From the NCBI GenBank assembly GCA_026417615.1, contig JAOACY010000075.1, positions 1 to 35,919 of the forward strand: a DNA stretch of 35,919 nucleotides. Direction: 5' to 3'. Made by a program: the position numbers and the translations under genes. The number at the start of each line of letters is the position of its first letter. Position 1 is the first letter of the stretch. The DNA is from Clostridia bacterium (GTDB taxonomy: Bacteria; Bacillota; Clostridia; Acetivibrionales; JAFADI01). Shown piece by piece: positions 8,218-16,045 of this stretch. Below the pieces are notes generated by a model. That model was not told the origin of the DNA. It did not search any database and was given only the letters and a program-made list of their open reading frames with translations.

Positions 8218-9849
8218 ATGTTTTCGGTGAATCAAGCTTCATCAGGCAGGAACGTAAATGACGGCTTTTTTGAAATTAAATATGAGCAGGATGGAGTATA
8301 TCTCACTGTTTATCCTCCGGTAGGGAAAGGCATCCGTGTTGAGTCGAGGGATGTTATTGACAGACTGAACAAAAAGCTCATAAGATCATTCAATAAAGAT
8401 ATTGTGGAGCTTGCGGTGCTTAAGCAGGACAAAACACCTGTAAAAATTGCTGAGACACAGGAAGAGGTAAAGTTGGATGCTGTCGGCACAGTTATGGTAA
8501 CGCCTGATAAAATGAAGGCCATGATTACGCTTGCCCCTCCAGACGGAGGAAGGATGCTGACGGTAGAGGAAATGTTAACTCTTCTTGCCAGGCAGGGAGT
8601 TGTTTATGGAATAAATAAAACCACATTGGAGACAATTGCAAAATATCCAGTATACAATGAGATGATAACCGTTGCGGAGGGGACGCCCCCTGTAAACGGG
8701 AAAAATGGAACTGTTGAATTCTTTTTTGATATAAAAAAGGATCGAAAGCCGACCATATTAGAGGACGGAAGAGTTGACTACAAGGAGACAAACCTTATTG
8801 AAAGCGTAAAAAAAGGCCAGAAGCTTTGTTCGCTGGTTCCTCCACAGCAGGGTACCCCGGGGAAGACGGTTGCAGGAGCAGACATCCCTTCCATTAACGG
8901 AAAGCCTGCGGTTTTGCCAAAGGGGAAGAATGTTGAAATAAGCCAGGACGGTCAGGAGCTGTATGCGGCAATTGACGGACAGGTAAACTACATTGACGGC
9001 AAGGTTAGCGTTTTTGCAAATTATGAGGTTTCTGCTGATGTTGACAACTCTACGGGAAATATTTATTTTGTAGGCAATGTGATTGTAAAAGGAAACGTGC
9101 TCTCCGGTTTTACTATTGAAGCGGGAGGATCTGTAGAAGTATTGGGAGTTGTTGAGGGCGCGGTAATTAAAGCTGGCGGGGATATAGTGCTAAGAAGAGG
9201 CATGCAGGGTATGGGCAAAGGTGTGCTATGTTGCGAAGGCGATATAATTGCAAGATATATTGAGCACAGCAATATCGAAGCCAAAGGCAATATAAAGTCA
9301 GAAGCCATAATGCACAGCAATGTAAAATGTGCGAACAAGCTTGAACTGTCAGGGAAAAAAGGCCTTCTGGTTGGCGGTACGTGCAAGGTCGGGAAGGAAA
9401 TCACAGCCAAGGTAATCGGTTCACATATGGCTACCTTTACGGATATAGAAGTTGGAGTGGATCCAACCCTCAGGGAAAGGTATAAGGCCTTGAGGGATGA
9501 AATATCAAGCAGTGAAGCAGATATAAAAAAGGCAGACCAGGCTATAGCAATATTAAAAAAGCTGGAGGCTGCAGGCGCATTGACTCCGGACAAGCAGGAA
9601 ATGATGGCAAAAAGCGTAAGAACCAAGATATTTCTGTCTAACAGGTTAAATGAAATGAAAGAAGAATTTTCTCAAATTGAGGCTAAGCTCCAGCAGGATG
9701 TTTATGGAAGGATAAGGGCGTATAATTTTATTTATCCTGGCACAAAGGTTGCCATAGGCTCTTGTCTAATGTTTGTTAAGGAACCTCTGCAGTATTGTAC
9801 TCTTTACAGGGATGGTGCAGATATAAGAGTTGGGCCCATAGACAAATGA
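8218..9849 (+). CDS. DUF342/FapA family protein (polymer-forming beta-helix)
   Basis: The 543-residue protein belongs to the DUF342/FapA family. A mixed N-terminal region (about 1-240) leads to a right-handed beta-helix with repeated short strands such as FVGNVIVKGNVLSGFTIEAG and GVVEGAVIKAGGDIVL (about 280-400). A coiled coil (about 420-490) and a beta-rich end follow. In Vibrio, FapA binds an unphosphorylated glucose PTS component, and family members are often found with flagellar genes in Firmicutes. Its job here is not established. It follows sigma-28 by 50 bases with an AAGGGG ribosome site. Family assignment is firm; function is open. Confidence 0.85.
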   Translation: MFSVNQASSGRNVNDGFFEIKYEQDGVYLTVYPPVGKGIRVESRDVIDRLNKKLIRSFNKDIVELAVLKQDKTPVKIAETQEEVKLDAVGTVMVTPDKMKAMITLAPPDGGRMLTVEEMLTLLARQGVVYGINKTTLETIAKYPVYNEMITVAEGTPPVNGKNGTVEFFFDIKKDRKPTILEDGRVDYKETNLIESVKKGQKLCSLVPPQQGTPGKTVAGADIPSINGKPAVLPKGKNVEISQDGQELYAAIDGQVNYIDGKVSVFANYEVSADVDNSTGNIYFVGNVIVKGNVLSGFTIEAGGSVEVLGVVEGAVIKAGGDIVLRRGMQGMGKGVLCCEGDIIARYIEHSNIEAKGNIKSEAIMHSNVKCANKLELSGKKGLLVGGTCKVGKEITAKVIGSHMATFTDIEVGVDPTLRERYKALRDEISSSEADIKKADQAIAILKKLEAAGALTPDKQEMMAKSVRTKIFLSNRLNEMKEEFSQIEAKLQQDVYGRIRAYNFIYPGTKVAIGSCLMFVKEPLQYCTLYRDGADIRVGPIDK

Positions 9850-9946
9850 AAATGTCATTTAAATGTATTTTAGGTGACATACCTTAATGCAGAAGCAGTA
9901 CAGCTTAATTTAAAAATGTGTGTTGTCTTAGACTAGAGGTGGTGTT

Positions 9947-10258
9947 ATGTCTATAAAACCCGTGGATTTCCAAGTTATGCTGCCAAAAACGGCTGAAGTG
10001 GCTAAAATGGCTAATGATGAACAGCACAGGAATCATGCTTTGCAGCAGCAAACCTACAACAATACTCAGCACAAGGTTGATGATAATTTGAGGCAGGTTT
10101 ACGCACAGGAAAAAACAAGTGAGCCAGGCATAAGGGAAAAGCAGGAAAAAAAAAGAGAGAACAAGAAAGAAGAAAAGAAGAAAAATAGTGCAAATTATAC
10201 AAAGAATAAGAAATTGACTGCTGACGAACAATCAAGTACTATAGATATAAGATTGTGA
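9947..10258 (+). CDS. small charged protein of unknown function
   Basis: This 103-residue protein matches no family I recognise. Residues 1-30 (KPVDFQVMLPKTAEVAKM) look ordered and amphipathic. The middle is glutamine- and asparagine-rich, and about 65-90 is a strongly basic/acidic K/E run that is probably disordered or helical. There is no signal peptide or membrane segment. A GAGGTGG ribosome site six bases before the ATG supports translation. It lies between the DUF342 gene and the DUF6115 gene in the flagellar operon, with about 95 bases of spacer before it and 66 after. A motility-related role is inferred from position only. Confidence 0.7.
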   Translation: MSIKPVDFQVMLPKTAEVAKMANDEQHRNHALQQQTYNNTQHKVDDNLRQVYAQEKTSEPGIREKQEKKRENKKEEKKKNSANYTKNKKLTADEQSSTIDIRL

Positions 10259-10324
10259 ATATAGGACACTTCCTCAAAAAAGAGTCCATTTATTACTAAT
10301 GATGAAATAAAAATGAGGTGCATT

Positions 10325-10906
10325 ATGAATTTCTATGTCAGTATTATTTTTTTAGGAATAATGCTCATAATTATAGCGCTAATATGGATAGCCTATGATA
10401 TGAAGAGATCGCAGGATTATGTAAAGAAGCTTGACGACAAGAAGCAGGAGCTTCTTGAGATTATTTCAGACTGCGAGCAGATGATTGAAGAGCTGAATAA
10501 ATTTTCTGACTATATTGTCACTCAGATGGACATCAAAAATCAGGAAATGTGCAGCAGTCTTAAAATTATTGAGGAAAAGCTTGAGCAAATCAGTCTGAAG
10601 AATGTTGAGAATAATGATGTTGTACCTATTGTGAAAGAAAAGGTGGTAAACGGAACACCGGGTACAGGTTTCTTTAATCATAACAGCGATTTGATTATAG
10701 ACAATATTGAATATGACAGCTCCAATGCCGTGAAAACCTCTTCAAGCAAATCATCTGGAAGGTCAAAGGACAAGGTGATACCTATTAATAACAAGTTCAA
10801 GGAAGTCATAAGGCTTTCGGAAAATGGCATGAGTGATACTGAAATAGCCAGAGCATTGAATATGGGAAAGGGAGAAATTCAGCTTATACTTGGAATGAAT
10901 AAGTAA
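10325..10906 (+). CDS. DUF6115 membrane protein, SwrB-like position
   Basis: The 193-residue protein has one N-terminal transmembrane helix (about 4-24), a coiled coil (about 30-90), a low-complexity linker and a C-terminal helix-turn-helix-like segment, RLSENGMSDTEIARALNMGK. This layout is that of DUF6115. In Bacillus the protein coded just downstream of sigD, SwrB, has a similar layout and promotes flagellar assembly; functional equivalence here is inference. I place the start at 10325 because GAGGTG at 10315-10320 lies directly before it. An in-frame ATG at 10313 would put that ribosome site inside the coding region and has none of its own. Confidence 0.78.
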   Translation: MNFYVSIIFLGIMLIIIALIWIAYDMKRSQDYVKKLDDKKQELLEIISDCEQMIEELNKFSDYIVTQMDIKNQEMCSSLKIIEEKLEQISLKNVENNDVVPIVKEKVVNGTPGTGFFNHNSDLIIDNIEYDSSNAVKTSSSKSSGRSKDKVIPINNKFKEVIRLSENGMSDTEIARALNMGKGEIQLILGMNK

Positions 10907-10919
10907 ATACAAATTGTAT

Positions 10920-10946
10920 TATAGGGGACGGTTTCCGTTCCCTATA
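10920..10946. repeat. REP-like hairpin between DUF6115 and MltG-like genes
   Basis: Arms 10920-10931 and 10935-10946 pair over 12 positions with one G-U, around a TTT loop. The core GGGGACGG...CCGTTCCC resembles short GGGACGG-type palindromes scattered between genes in some clostridia. No T-run follows, so it is not a standard terminator. It could also be an RNA-processing or stability element between the last two operon genes. Confidence 0.5.
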
Positions 10947-10965
10947 TAAATTATGTGGGGGAATT

Positions 10966-11487
10966 ATGAAGAATTTTCATATTACAAGTATAATATTGGG
11001 AATTGGCATTGGTATAGTTTTAACATCAATTGTAAGCATGATTTACCTTGCGGGAGAAAAACCCAAAATGAGCAGGGAAGAGATTATAAATGAAGCAAAG
11101 AAAATAGGAATGCTTGAAGGAACTGAATTGATAGGCAGCAAAGAAGCAACGCAAATTCAGATGGCGCAAAAGCCTGAAAGCACTGTCAAGCTTAAGGAAG
11201 TGCAGCAAAAGGAGAGCATGCCTGAGCAAACAAAGCAAGAAGGAACGACAGCTACATCTTCGTCGGTTCCCAAGGAACAGGAAATCAAAATCAAGGTAAA
11301 TCCAGGAGACACTTCTGAAATCGTTTCTGACAGGCTGCTAAAAGCAGGATTGATAAGCGATAAGGCTGCTTTTTTAAAAGACCTCACTGCCATGGGCCTA
11401 ACTACAGAAATAAATATAGGTGAGTTCAATATAAAATACGGGCTTGATAATAGAAGCATTATTAAGATTCTTACAAACAGAAGGTAG
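10966..11487 (+). CDS. MltG/YceG-like membrane protein lacking the catalytic domain
   Basis: The 173 residues comprise an N-terminal transmembrane helix (about 7-28), a polar low-complexity linker rich in K, E, Q, T and S (about 60-108), and a C-terminal domain of about 60 residues. The latter begins IKVNPGDTSEIVSDRLLKAGLI and ends IGEFNIKYGLDNRSIIKILTNR. That pattern matches the LysM-like subdomain of MltG, the endolytic transglycosylase that ends glycan strands. The catalytic YceG domain with its glutamate is absent. It therefore probably binds or localises at peptidoglycan. As the last gene of the flagellar operon it could help the flagellum cross the wall, but this is inference. The start has a GGGGGAA ribosome site. 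Confidence 0.72.
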   Translation: MKNFHITSIILGIGIGIVLTSIVSMIYLAGEKPKMSREEIINEAKKIGMLEGTELIGSKEATQIQMAQKPESTVKLKEVQQKESMPEQTKQEGTTATSSSVPKEQEIKIKVNPGDTSEIVSDRLLKAGLISDKAAFLKDLTAMGLTTEINIGEFNIKYGLDNRSIIKILTNRR

Positions 11488-11534
11488 AGTGAGGGAAAAA
11501 ATAAAAATTATGTAAAACAGATTTGCAAAATAAT

Positions 11535-11594
11535 CCCCAAAACAGAAGCATTGCATATTATGTAATATGAAAATTATCTGTTTTGGGGGTTTTT
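11535..11594 (+). terminator. intrinsic terminator of the flagellar operon, overlapping the yabG ribosome site
   Basis: Arms CCCCAAAACAGA (11535-11546) and TCTGTTTTGGGG (11577-11588) are perfectly complementary over 12 bp, with a 30-base loop and a following GTTTTT run. The loop contains a smaller inverted repeat, CATATTA (11554-11560) and TAATATG (11563-11569). The G-run of the 3' arm is the only ribosome-site-like sequence before the yabG ATG at 11595. Confidence 0.7.
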
Positions 11595-12422
11595 ATGAGC
11601 AATTACAGGATTGGAGATATAGTTACAAGAAAGTCCTATGGCGGAGATATAGCTTTTAAGGTTGTGGATGTCATTGACCAGGGCCGCTCAAAGCCAAGTT
11701 ATGTTTTGAAAGGACTAATTTACAGGATAATGGTTGATGCAGATGATGATGACCTTGTTCAACAGGACAGCAGATCTGCATATCAGAGTATGTATAGATT
11801 TCTATCACGTGCTGAAAAATACGCATTTGCCAGCACCAGATCAAGAACAAGGCCGGTTTTCGGGTTTCCGATGCTCTTAAAGCCAAGAACAAGAGCAGGA
11901 AAAATACTTCAGCTTGACGGAGACGGAGAGTTCCTGGAAAAATGCCTGTATCACTACAGAAAATCTAATATTGCAGCATTTGGAAGAGCTGCTGCAGAGA
12001 ATGAGCAGCCACATGTAATTAAAGAGCTGCTGCAAAGATATAGACCGGATATTGTTGTAGCCACAGGGCACGACAGCATAAAGAAAAACGCCGACAAAAA
12101 CAATCTTAACAGCTACAAAAACTCCAGATATTTCATACAGTCAGTTATGGAAGCAAGGAGCTATGAACCGGACCCTGACAAGCTATGTATATTTGCTGGA
12201 GCATGCCAGTCCTTCTTTGAAGGAATTATGTCTGCTGGCGCAAATTTTGCGAGTTCTCCGGGAAGAATTCTTATCAATGCACTTGACCCGGCTCTGGTGG
12301 GAGAAAAGGTTTCACTGACAGATTTCAGAAAGGTTGTTACCCCTCAGCAAGCCGCCTCGGTGACAATATCAGGTCGTGAAGGGATTTGGGGAATAGACAC
12401 AAAAGGCAGAATGAGGGTATAG
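11595..12422 (+). CDS. yabG: YabG, sporulation-specific protease
   Basis: YabG is a cysteine-type peptidase (family U57) made in sporulation. In Bacillus it processes spore-coat proteins, and in Clostridioides difficile it processes spore germination proteins. The 275-residue protein has the family segments YRIGDIVTRKSYGGDI at the N-terminus, VATGHDSIKKNA, IFAGACQSFFEGIMSAGANFASSPGR and an end resembling GREGIWGIDTKGRM. I use the ATG at 11595; the TTG at 11583 would start inside the hairpin arm. The gene stands alone between the flagellar terminator and tRNA-Leu, as expected for a sporulation sigma-dependent gene, though no promoter could be assigned with confidence. Confidence 0.92.
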   Translation: MSNYRIGDIVTRKSYGGDIAFKVVDVIDQGRSKPSYVLKGLIYRIMVDADDDDLVQQDSRSAYQSMYRFLSRAEKYAFASTRSRTRPVFGFPMLLKPRTRAGKILQLDGDGEFLEKCLYHYRKSNIAAFGRAAAENEQPHVIKELLQRYRPDIVVATGHDSIKKNADKNNLNSYKNSRYFIQSVMEARSYEPDPDKLCIFAGACQSFFEGIMSAGANFASSPGRILINALDPALVGEKVSLTDFRKVVTPQQAASVTISGREGIWGIDTKGRMRV

Positions 12423-12447
12423 ATAAATAGAATGTTAAAAATAGCTA

Positions 12448-12477
12448 TTGATTTTATGAGGTTAACTGTGTTAATAT
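12448..12477 (+). promoter_or_regulatory. possible sigma-A promoter for tRNA-Leu
   Basis: TTGATT at 12448-12453 and TAATAT at 12472-12477 are separated by 18 bases, which would start transcription near 12484, about 11 bases before the tRNA. Each hexamer matches the consensus at four of six positions, so support is moderate. Confidence 0.35.
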
Positions 12478-12494
12478 ATATAAGCAGTTAGCTT

Positions 12495-12581
12495 GGGGAT
12501 GTGATGGAACTGGCAGACGTAGCGGACTCAAAATCCGCCGATAGTGATATCGTGTGGGTTCGACTCCCACCATCCCCACCA
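12495..12581 (+). tRNA. tRNA-Leu (anticodon CAA)
   Basis: The acceptor stem pairs GGGGATG (12495-12501) with CATCCCC (12571-12577). The anticodon stem GCGGA/TCCGC encloses the loop CTCAAAA, placing anticodon CAA at 12529-12531, which reads UUG. A long variable arm with stem CGATA/TATCG is typical of a class II leucine tRNA. The T arm is GTGGG-TTCGACT-CCCAC, and CCA is encoded at 12579-12581. The whole 87-base structure is intact. Confidence 0.97.
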
Positions 12582-12611
12582 GGTTTCCATTTTAAATGAA
12601 ACATATAGCTT

Positions 12612-12640
12612 TAAGGGAGTAGAAAGTTTCTACTCCCTTA
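12612..12640. terminator. hairpin terminator after tRNA-Leu
   Basis: TAAGGGAGTAGAAA (12612-12625) and TTTCTACTCCCTTA (12627-12640) are perfect 14-base complements, followed on the + strand by GTTATTATTT. It lies between the tRNA and the convergent gene at 12666-13001, so it may stop transcription from both sides, although the T-rich tail favours the + direction. Confidence 0.7.
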
Positions 12641-12665
12641 GTTATTATTTAAACTTCAGCAGCTT

Positions 12666-13001
12666 CTATTGGCTTATATCAAAGGTGTAATTCTTTCCTG
12701 AATTGTTGTCCCAATTATTTGCGCAATCCTTGAATGCAATATTTATACTGTCGGCATTTGAAACGGGAACCGATACTTCAAAGCCTGTATGTGTTCTTTC
12801 CATCCTGTAATCGTACAAATTCCTCCACTCTTCATCAAAACCAACTCGGGCAATAACATCTGTAGCCCCGCTTTTTGAAAGAAGACCATCATAAATGATT
12901 TTTACCCTGTCTCCCGGGGATGGAATTGCCGGACTTAATTTAACGCCGTTACTCATATATTCATTATTGCTGGCTTCTGCAGCTTTTTTCGCTCTTGGCA
13001 T
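12666..13001 (-). CDS. free-standing carbohydrate-binding module (CBM25/53-like)
   Basis: The 111-residue protein is almost entirely a starch/glycan-binding module. GDRVKIIYDGLLSKSGA, a middle VIARVGFDEEWRNL, MERTHTGFEVSVPV and the end INIAFKDCANNWDNNSGKNY follow the family 25/53 pattern, including the SANNWDNN-like aromatic loop. The N-terminus (PRAKKAAEA) is short and basic, with no signal peptide or hydrophobic stretch, so it is predicted cytoplasmic. That is unusual for a module normally attached to secreted enzymes. A strong AAAGGAGG ribosome site precedes the ATG. Binding to glycogen or another internal glucan is a reasonable guess but not shown. Confidence 0.75.
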   Translation of the reverse strand: MPRAKKAAEASNNEYMSNGVKLSPAIPSPGDRVKIIYDGLLSKSGATDVIARVGFDEEWRNLYDYRMERTHTGFEVSVPVSNADSINIAFKDCANNWDNNSGKNYTFDISQ

Positions 13002-13343
13002 GATGCGTTCCTCCTTTGGTTAAATATTTTTTGATGCATGTTTATTATTCTCAATGGTGAAATAAAAAATACGTTTAATTATGTAAATGAAGCCACAGGA
13101 AAATAACTATATTGCCAGGCAGAATAAAACAGCTTTATATGGGAAAAATATATAGGCTTTGAGATTATAAAGCAATCATGGTTAATATTAAGCGAATTAA
13201 AACTGCCTTAGCTACAAAAAATTTTAGTAAAGGATTTTGTAATAATATTTGCAATTAATTCATAAAATCGTAAGGTTGATTAATCAATCTTTACGATTTT
13301 ATTCCATCTTATGCAGTATAAAAAATACGAAAGGATGAAGTAG
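13002..13343. other. 342-base intergenic region between divergent genes
   Basis: This AT-rich spacer separates the minus-strand carbohydrate-binding gene from the nucleotidyltransferase gene. It must hold both promoters, but I could not assign convincing -35/-10 pairs in either direction. The only marked structure is the long imperfect palindrome at 13262-13302. No small gene with a ribosome site was found. Confidence 0.5.
13262..13302. repeat. long imperfect palindrome upstream of the nucleotidyltransferase gene
   Basis: ATAAAATCGTAA (13262-13273) pairs with TTACGATTTTAT (13291-13302), around a perfect 12-base palindrome TTGATTAATCAA (13276-13287). The whole forms a roughly 20-bp hairpin with one mismatch and one bulge. 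It lies 42 bases before the gene start and could be an operator, a leader hairpin or a terminator for read-through transcription. Confidence 0.6.
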
Positions 13344-15806
13344 ATGAAAGCTGTTATCATGGCAGGGGGGGAAGGTACGCGGTTACGCCCTCTTACCTGC
13401 AACCGCCCAAAACCGATGGTTCCTGTTATCAACAAACCTGTTATGGAGCATATCATTGAGCTGCTGAAAAGCCATGGGATAAAAGATGTGGCAGCGACAT
13501 TGCAGTATATGCCTGATTTAATAATGGATCATTTTGGTGATGGCAGTGATTTTGGTGTAAGCATGCGGTACTATATAGAAGAAACACCACTTGGAACTGC
13601 CGGAAGCGTAAAGAACGCAGAAGATTTTCTTGATGATACTTTCCTCGTAATTAGCGGAGATGCTCTTACAGATATCAACCTGAAAGAAGCGATTGAATTT
13701 CATAGGAGCAAGGGAGCAATTGCAACTCTTGTATTAAAGAGAGTGGATATTCCGCTGGAATATGGTGTGGTTGTAACAGATGACAGCGGAAGAATAACAA
13801 GGTTTCTGGAAAAGCCAAGCTGGGGGGAAGTGTTCAGCGATACTGTAAATACGGGGATATATATATTGTCTCCCGAGGTTCTAAAATATTTTAATAAAAA
13901 TGAAATGTTTGATTTCAGCAAGGACCTTTTCCCAATACTTTTGAAGGAACGAAGGCTTATGTACGGCTATGTCACAGGCAGCTACTGGTGTGATATCGGA
14001 GATCTTACAGCCTATATTCAGGCGCATATTGATATTCTTGAGGGAAAGGTCCGGGTTAATATTCCGGGAGTTCAGGTGAAGAATGGCATATGGGTGGAAG
14101 AGGGCTCGTATATAAGCGAGAAGGCGAAGGTGAATGCTCCTTGTATAATCGGTAAGAATTGCAGAATCAAGGACGATACATTAATAGACAGTTACACTAT
14201 AATAGGAGATAACAATGTCATTAGTGAAAGAAGCGGATTGAAACGCAGTATTTTATGGAAAAACTGTGTGGTTGACAGAAATGTTCAGTTAAGAGGGAGT
14301 GTAATATGCGACAAAGTGCATCTGAAAGACAACTCATGCACATATGAGCAGTCAGTAATAGGCGATGACACAATAATCAGGGAAAAAGCCGTAATAAAGC
14401 CCAATATAAAAATATGGCCCAACAAAATGGTGGATACCGGGGTGGAAGTAAACTCAAACCTTGTGTGGGGTTCGAAGTTTGTACGCAATATTTTCGGACA
14501 CAGGGGTATAGCAGGAGAAATAAATGTGGATATTACGCCTGAGTTTGCATCAAAGCTTGGTGCTGCATACGGAGCTGCATTCAAGGGAAAAGGCAAAATA
14601 TTGATTAGCTGTGATGGTTCAACATCTGCGCATATGCTGAAAATATCCTTTGAAGCCGGCGTGCTTTCAGCGGGAATAGAGGTTTTTGATTTAGGATGCA
14701 TGCTTTTGCCTGTCACAAGATCAGCGGTAAGATTCTACAATGCTGATGGCGGTATCCACATAAGCACGTCAACAGAGGATGCTGCAAGATTATATGTAGA
14801 TTTCCTTGATAAAAACGGTTGTAACATAAATAGGGGAACTGAAAGAAAAATCGAGAATGCATTCCTAAGAGAAGATTTCAGCCGATGCGAGGGTGGTTGC
14901 ATAAAAGAGGTAAGACAAATTCCTGATTACAGCAGCTTTTACTTAAGAAGCATAATAAACAGTGTAAAATCAAAAAAAATGAATTACAGGATAGCGCTAA
15001 ACTCTCGTTCAAGGTATATCCTTGATACTATGAGCATCCTTCTTAAGGAATTAGGATGCGAGGTTGAAAACATAGACCTTACACTGCTTAATACAAAGAC
15101 AAAGAAGCAGAGCGATATTTCCAGTGATGTAAGATTTTTTACGGGTCACATAAGAATGTCCGGGTTTGATTTGGGAGTTACAATTGAGGACAACTCGGAA
15201 AAAATGATGCTTGTAGACAATAAAGGGCGCATTGTTACGGAAGATATGTTTATTGCCATGATTTCTGTTATCATGTTTAAAACCATGAACGGAGGAACGG
15301 TGGTCGTTCCCATATCCGCAAGTCAGGTTCTTGAAAAAATAGCTAATGAGAACAACGGGAAAATAATCAGGACAAAAACTTCCCATCAGGATATAATGGG
15401 AAAAATGCTCGGAAACGAAATTAAGCAGGAGATGCTGGAGCAGTTTACAATGCATTTTGATGCCATAGCTGGCCTTGTTAAAATCCTGGATTTTATGAGC
15501 ATTAACAATATGAAGCTTTCAGATCTGGTAGATATGATACCTGATTTCCATATAAATAAAAAAGAGGTCGAATGTCCATGGGATGCCAAAGGCAAGGTAA
15601 TCCGCCAGATAATTCAGGAGAGAAGCGGTGACAGCATAGAGACTATTGAGGGCGTGAAAATATTCCGTGACGGCGGCTGGGTTCTGGTGCTGCCGGATGC
15701 GGAGCAGCCGGTATGCAGGGTTATAAGCGAAAGCTATTCGGCTGAGTTTGCGGAGGAATTAAGCAATATATATGTTGAGAAAGTACGTCAAATAAGCAGA
15801 AGCTAG
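13344..15806 (+). CDS. sugar-phosphate nucleotidyltransferase fused to degenerate phosphohexomutase domain
   Basis: The 820-residue protein has three parts. Residues 1-235 form a nucleotidyltransferase ([11 protein letters not shown] at 8-18, PKP at 22-24, SGDALTD at 104-110, EKP at 156-158) of the mannose-1-phosphate guanylyltransferase/glucose-1-phosphate adenylyl- or uridylyltransferase type. Residues 250-375 are left-handed beta-helix hexapeptide repeats. Residues 380-820 are an alpha-D-phosphohexomutase fold. The mutase motifs are eroded: the TASHNP loop reads STSTED (474-479; S476 remains), and the DGDADR metal loop reads EDNSEK (614-619). The transferase is likely active and the mutase probably not. 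Nucleotide and sugar specificity cannot be read from sequence. The ribosome site AAAGGATG precedes the ATG. Confidence 0.85.
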   Translation: MKAVIMAGGEGTRLRPLTCNRPKPMVPVINKPVMEHIIELLKSHGIKDVAATLQYMPDLIMDHFGDGSDFGVSMRYYIEETPLGTAGSVKNAEDFLDDTFLVISGDALTDINLKEAIEFHRSKGAIATLVLKRVDIPLEYGVVVTDDSGRITRFLEKPSWGEVFSDTVNTGIYILSPEVLKYFNKNEMFDFSKDLFPILLKERRLMYGYVTGSYWCDIGDLTAYIQAHIDILEGKVRVNIPGVQVKNGIWVEEGSYISEKAKVNAPCIIGKNCRIKDDTLIDSYTIIGDNNVISERSGLKRSILWKNCVVDRNVQLRGSVICDKVHLKDNSCTYEQSVIGDDTIIREKAVIKPNIKIWPNKMVDTGVEVNSNLVWGSKFVRNIFGHRGIAGEINVDITPEFASKLGAAYGAAFKGKGKILISCDGSTSAHMLKISFEAGVLSAGIEVFDLGCMLLPVTRSAVRFYNADGGIHISTSTEDAARLYVDFLDKNGCNINRGTERKIENAFLREDFSRCEGGCIKEVRQIPDYSSFYLRSIINSVKSKKMNYRIALNSRSRYILDTMSILLKELGCEVENIDLTLLNTKTKKQSDISSDVRFFTGHIRMSGFDLGVTIEDNSEKMMLVDNKGRIVTEDMFIAMISVIMFKTMNGGTVVVPISASQVLEKIANENNGKIIRTKTSHQDIMGKMLGNEIKQEMLEQFTMHFDAIAGLVKILDFMSINNMKLSDLVDMIPDFHINKKEVECPWDAKGKVIRQIIQERSGDSIETIEGVKIFRDGGWVLVLPDAEQPVCRVISESYSAEFAEELSNIYVEKVRQISRS

Positions 15807-15869
15807 TGTTGAAAATTTTAAGGATTACAAATTACGAGGTGATTTAAAGCTTGAGTTTTATATAGGTTA

Positions 15870-15961
15870 ATAAATAGCTTACATTAAGGAGAAAAATGAT
15901 TGTTCAAAGGCATTTCAATAGCATCTAAAAGATGAATTCGGGGGAAATGTAAGCTATTTAT
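15870..15961. repeat. 16-bp inverted repeat enclosing a 60-base loop
   Basis: ATAAATAGCTTACATT (15870-15885) and AATGTAAGCTATTTAT (15946-15961) are perfect complements. Inside lie a second small hairpin, CATCT-AAA-AGATG (15922-15934), and a ten-codon frame with an ideal ribosome site. It could be a structured RNA, a regulatory leader or a relic of a small mobile element. No clear target-site duplication flanks it. Confidence 0.65.
15896..15928 (+). other. possible ten-codon leader or peptide frame inside the inverted repeat
   Basis: ATG at 15896 is preceded by AAGGAG (15886-15891) at a four-base spacing, as good as any ribosome site in the window. The frame codes MIVQRHFNSI and stops at TAA (15926-15928). 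It is too short to judge as a gene. The combination of a good translation start with enclosure in a long stem-loop is what makes it notable. Confidence 0.3.
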
Positions 15962-15997
15962 CGTATTTATTATAGACGATGAGTGAAAATATATTCA

Positions 15998-16040
15998 ATT
16001 CTACCGCAAAAACCAATAAAAGCTGTTTTTGCGGTAGAAT
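15998..16040 (-). terminator. intrinsic terminator of the 16046-16357 gene
   Basis: ATTCTACCGCAAAAAC (15998-16013) and GTTTTTGCGGTAGAAT (16025-16040) are perfect 16-base complements with an 11-base loop. It begins five bases after the minus-strand stop codon, and the minus strand then reads TGAATATATTTTC. It may also block read-through from the + strand. Confidence 0.7.
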
Positions 16041-16045
16041 CGAAA

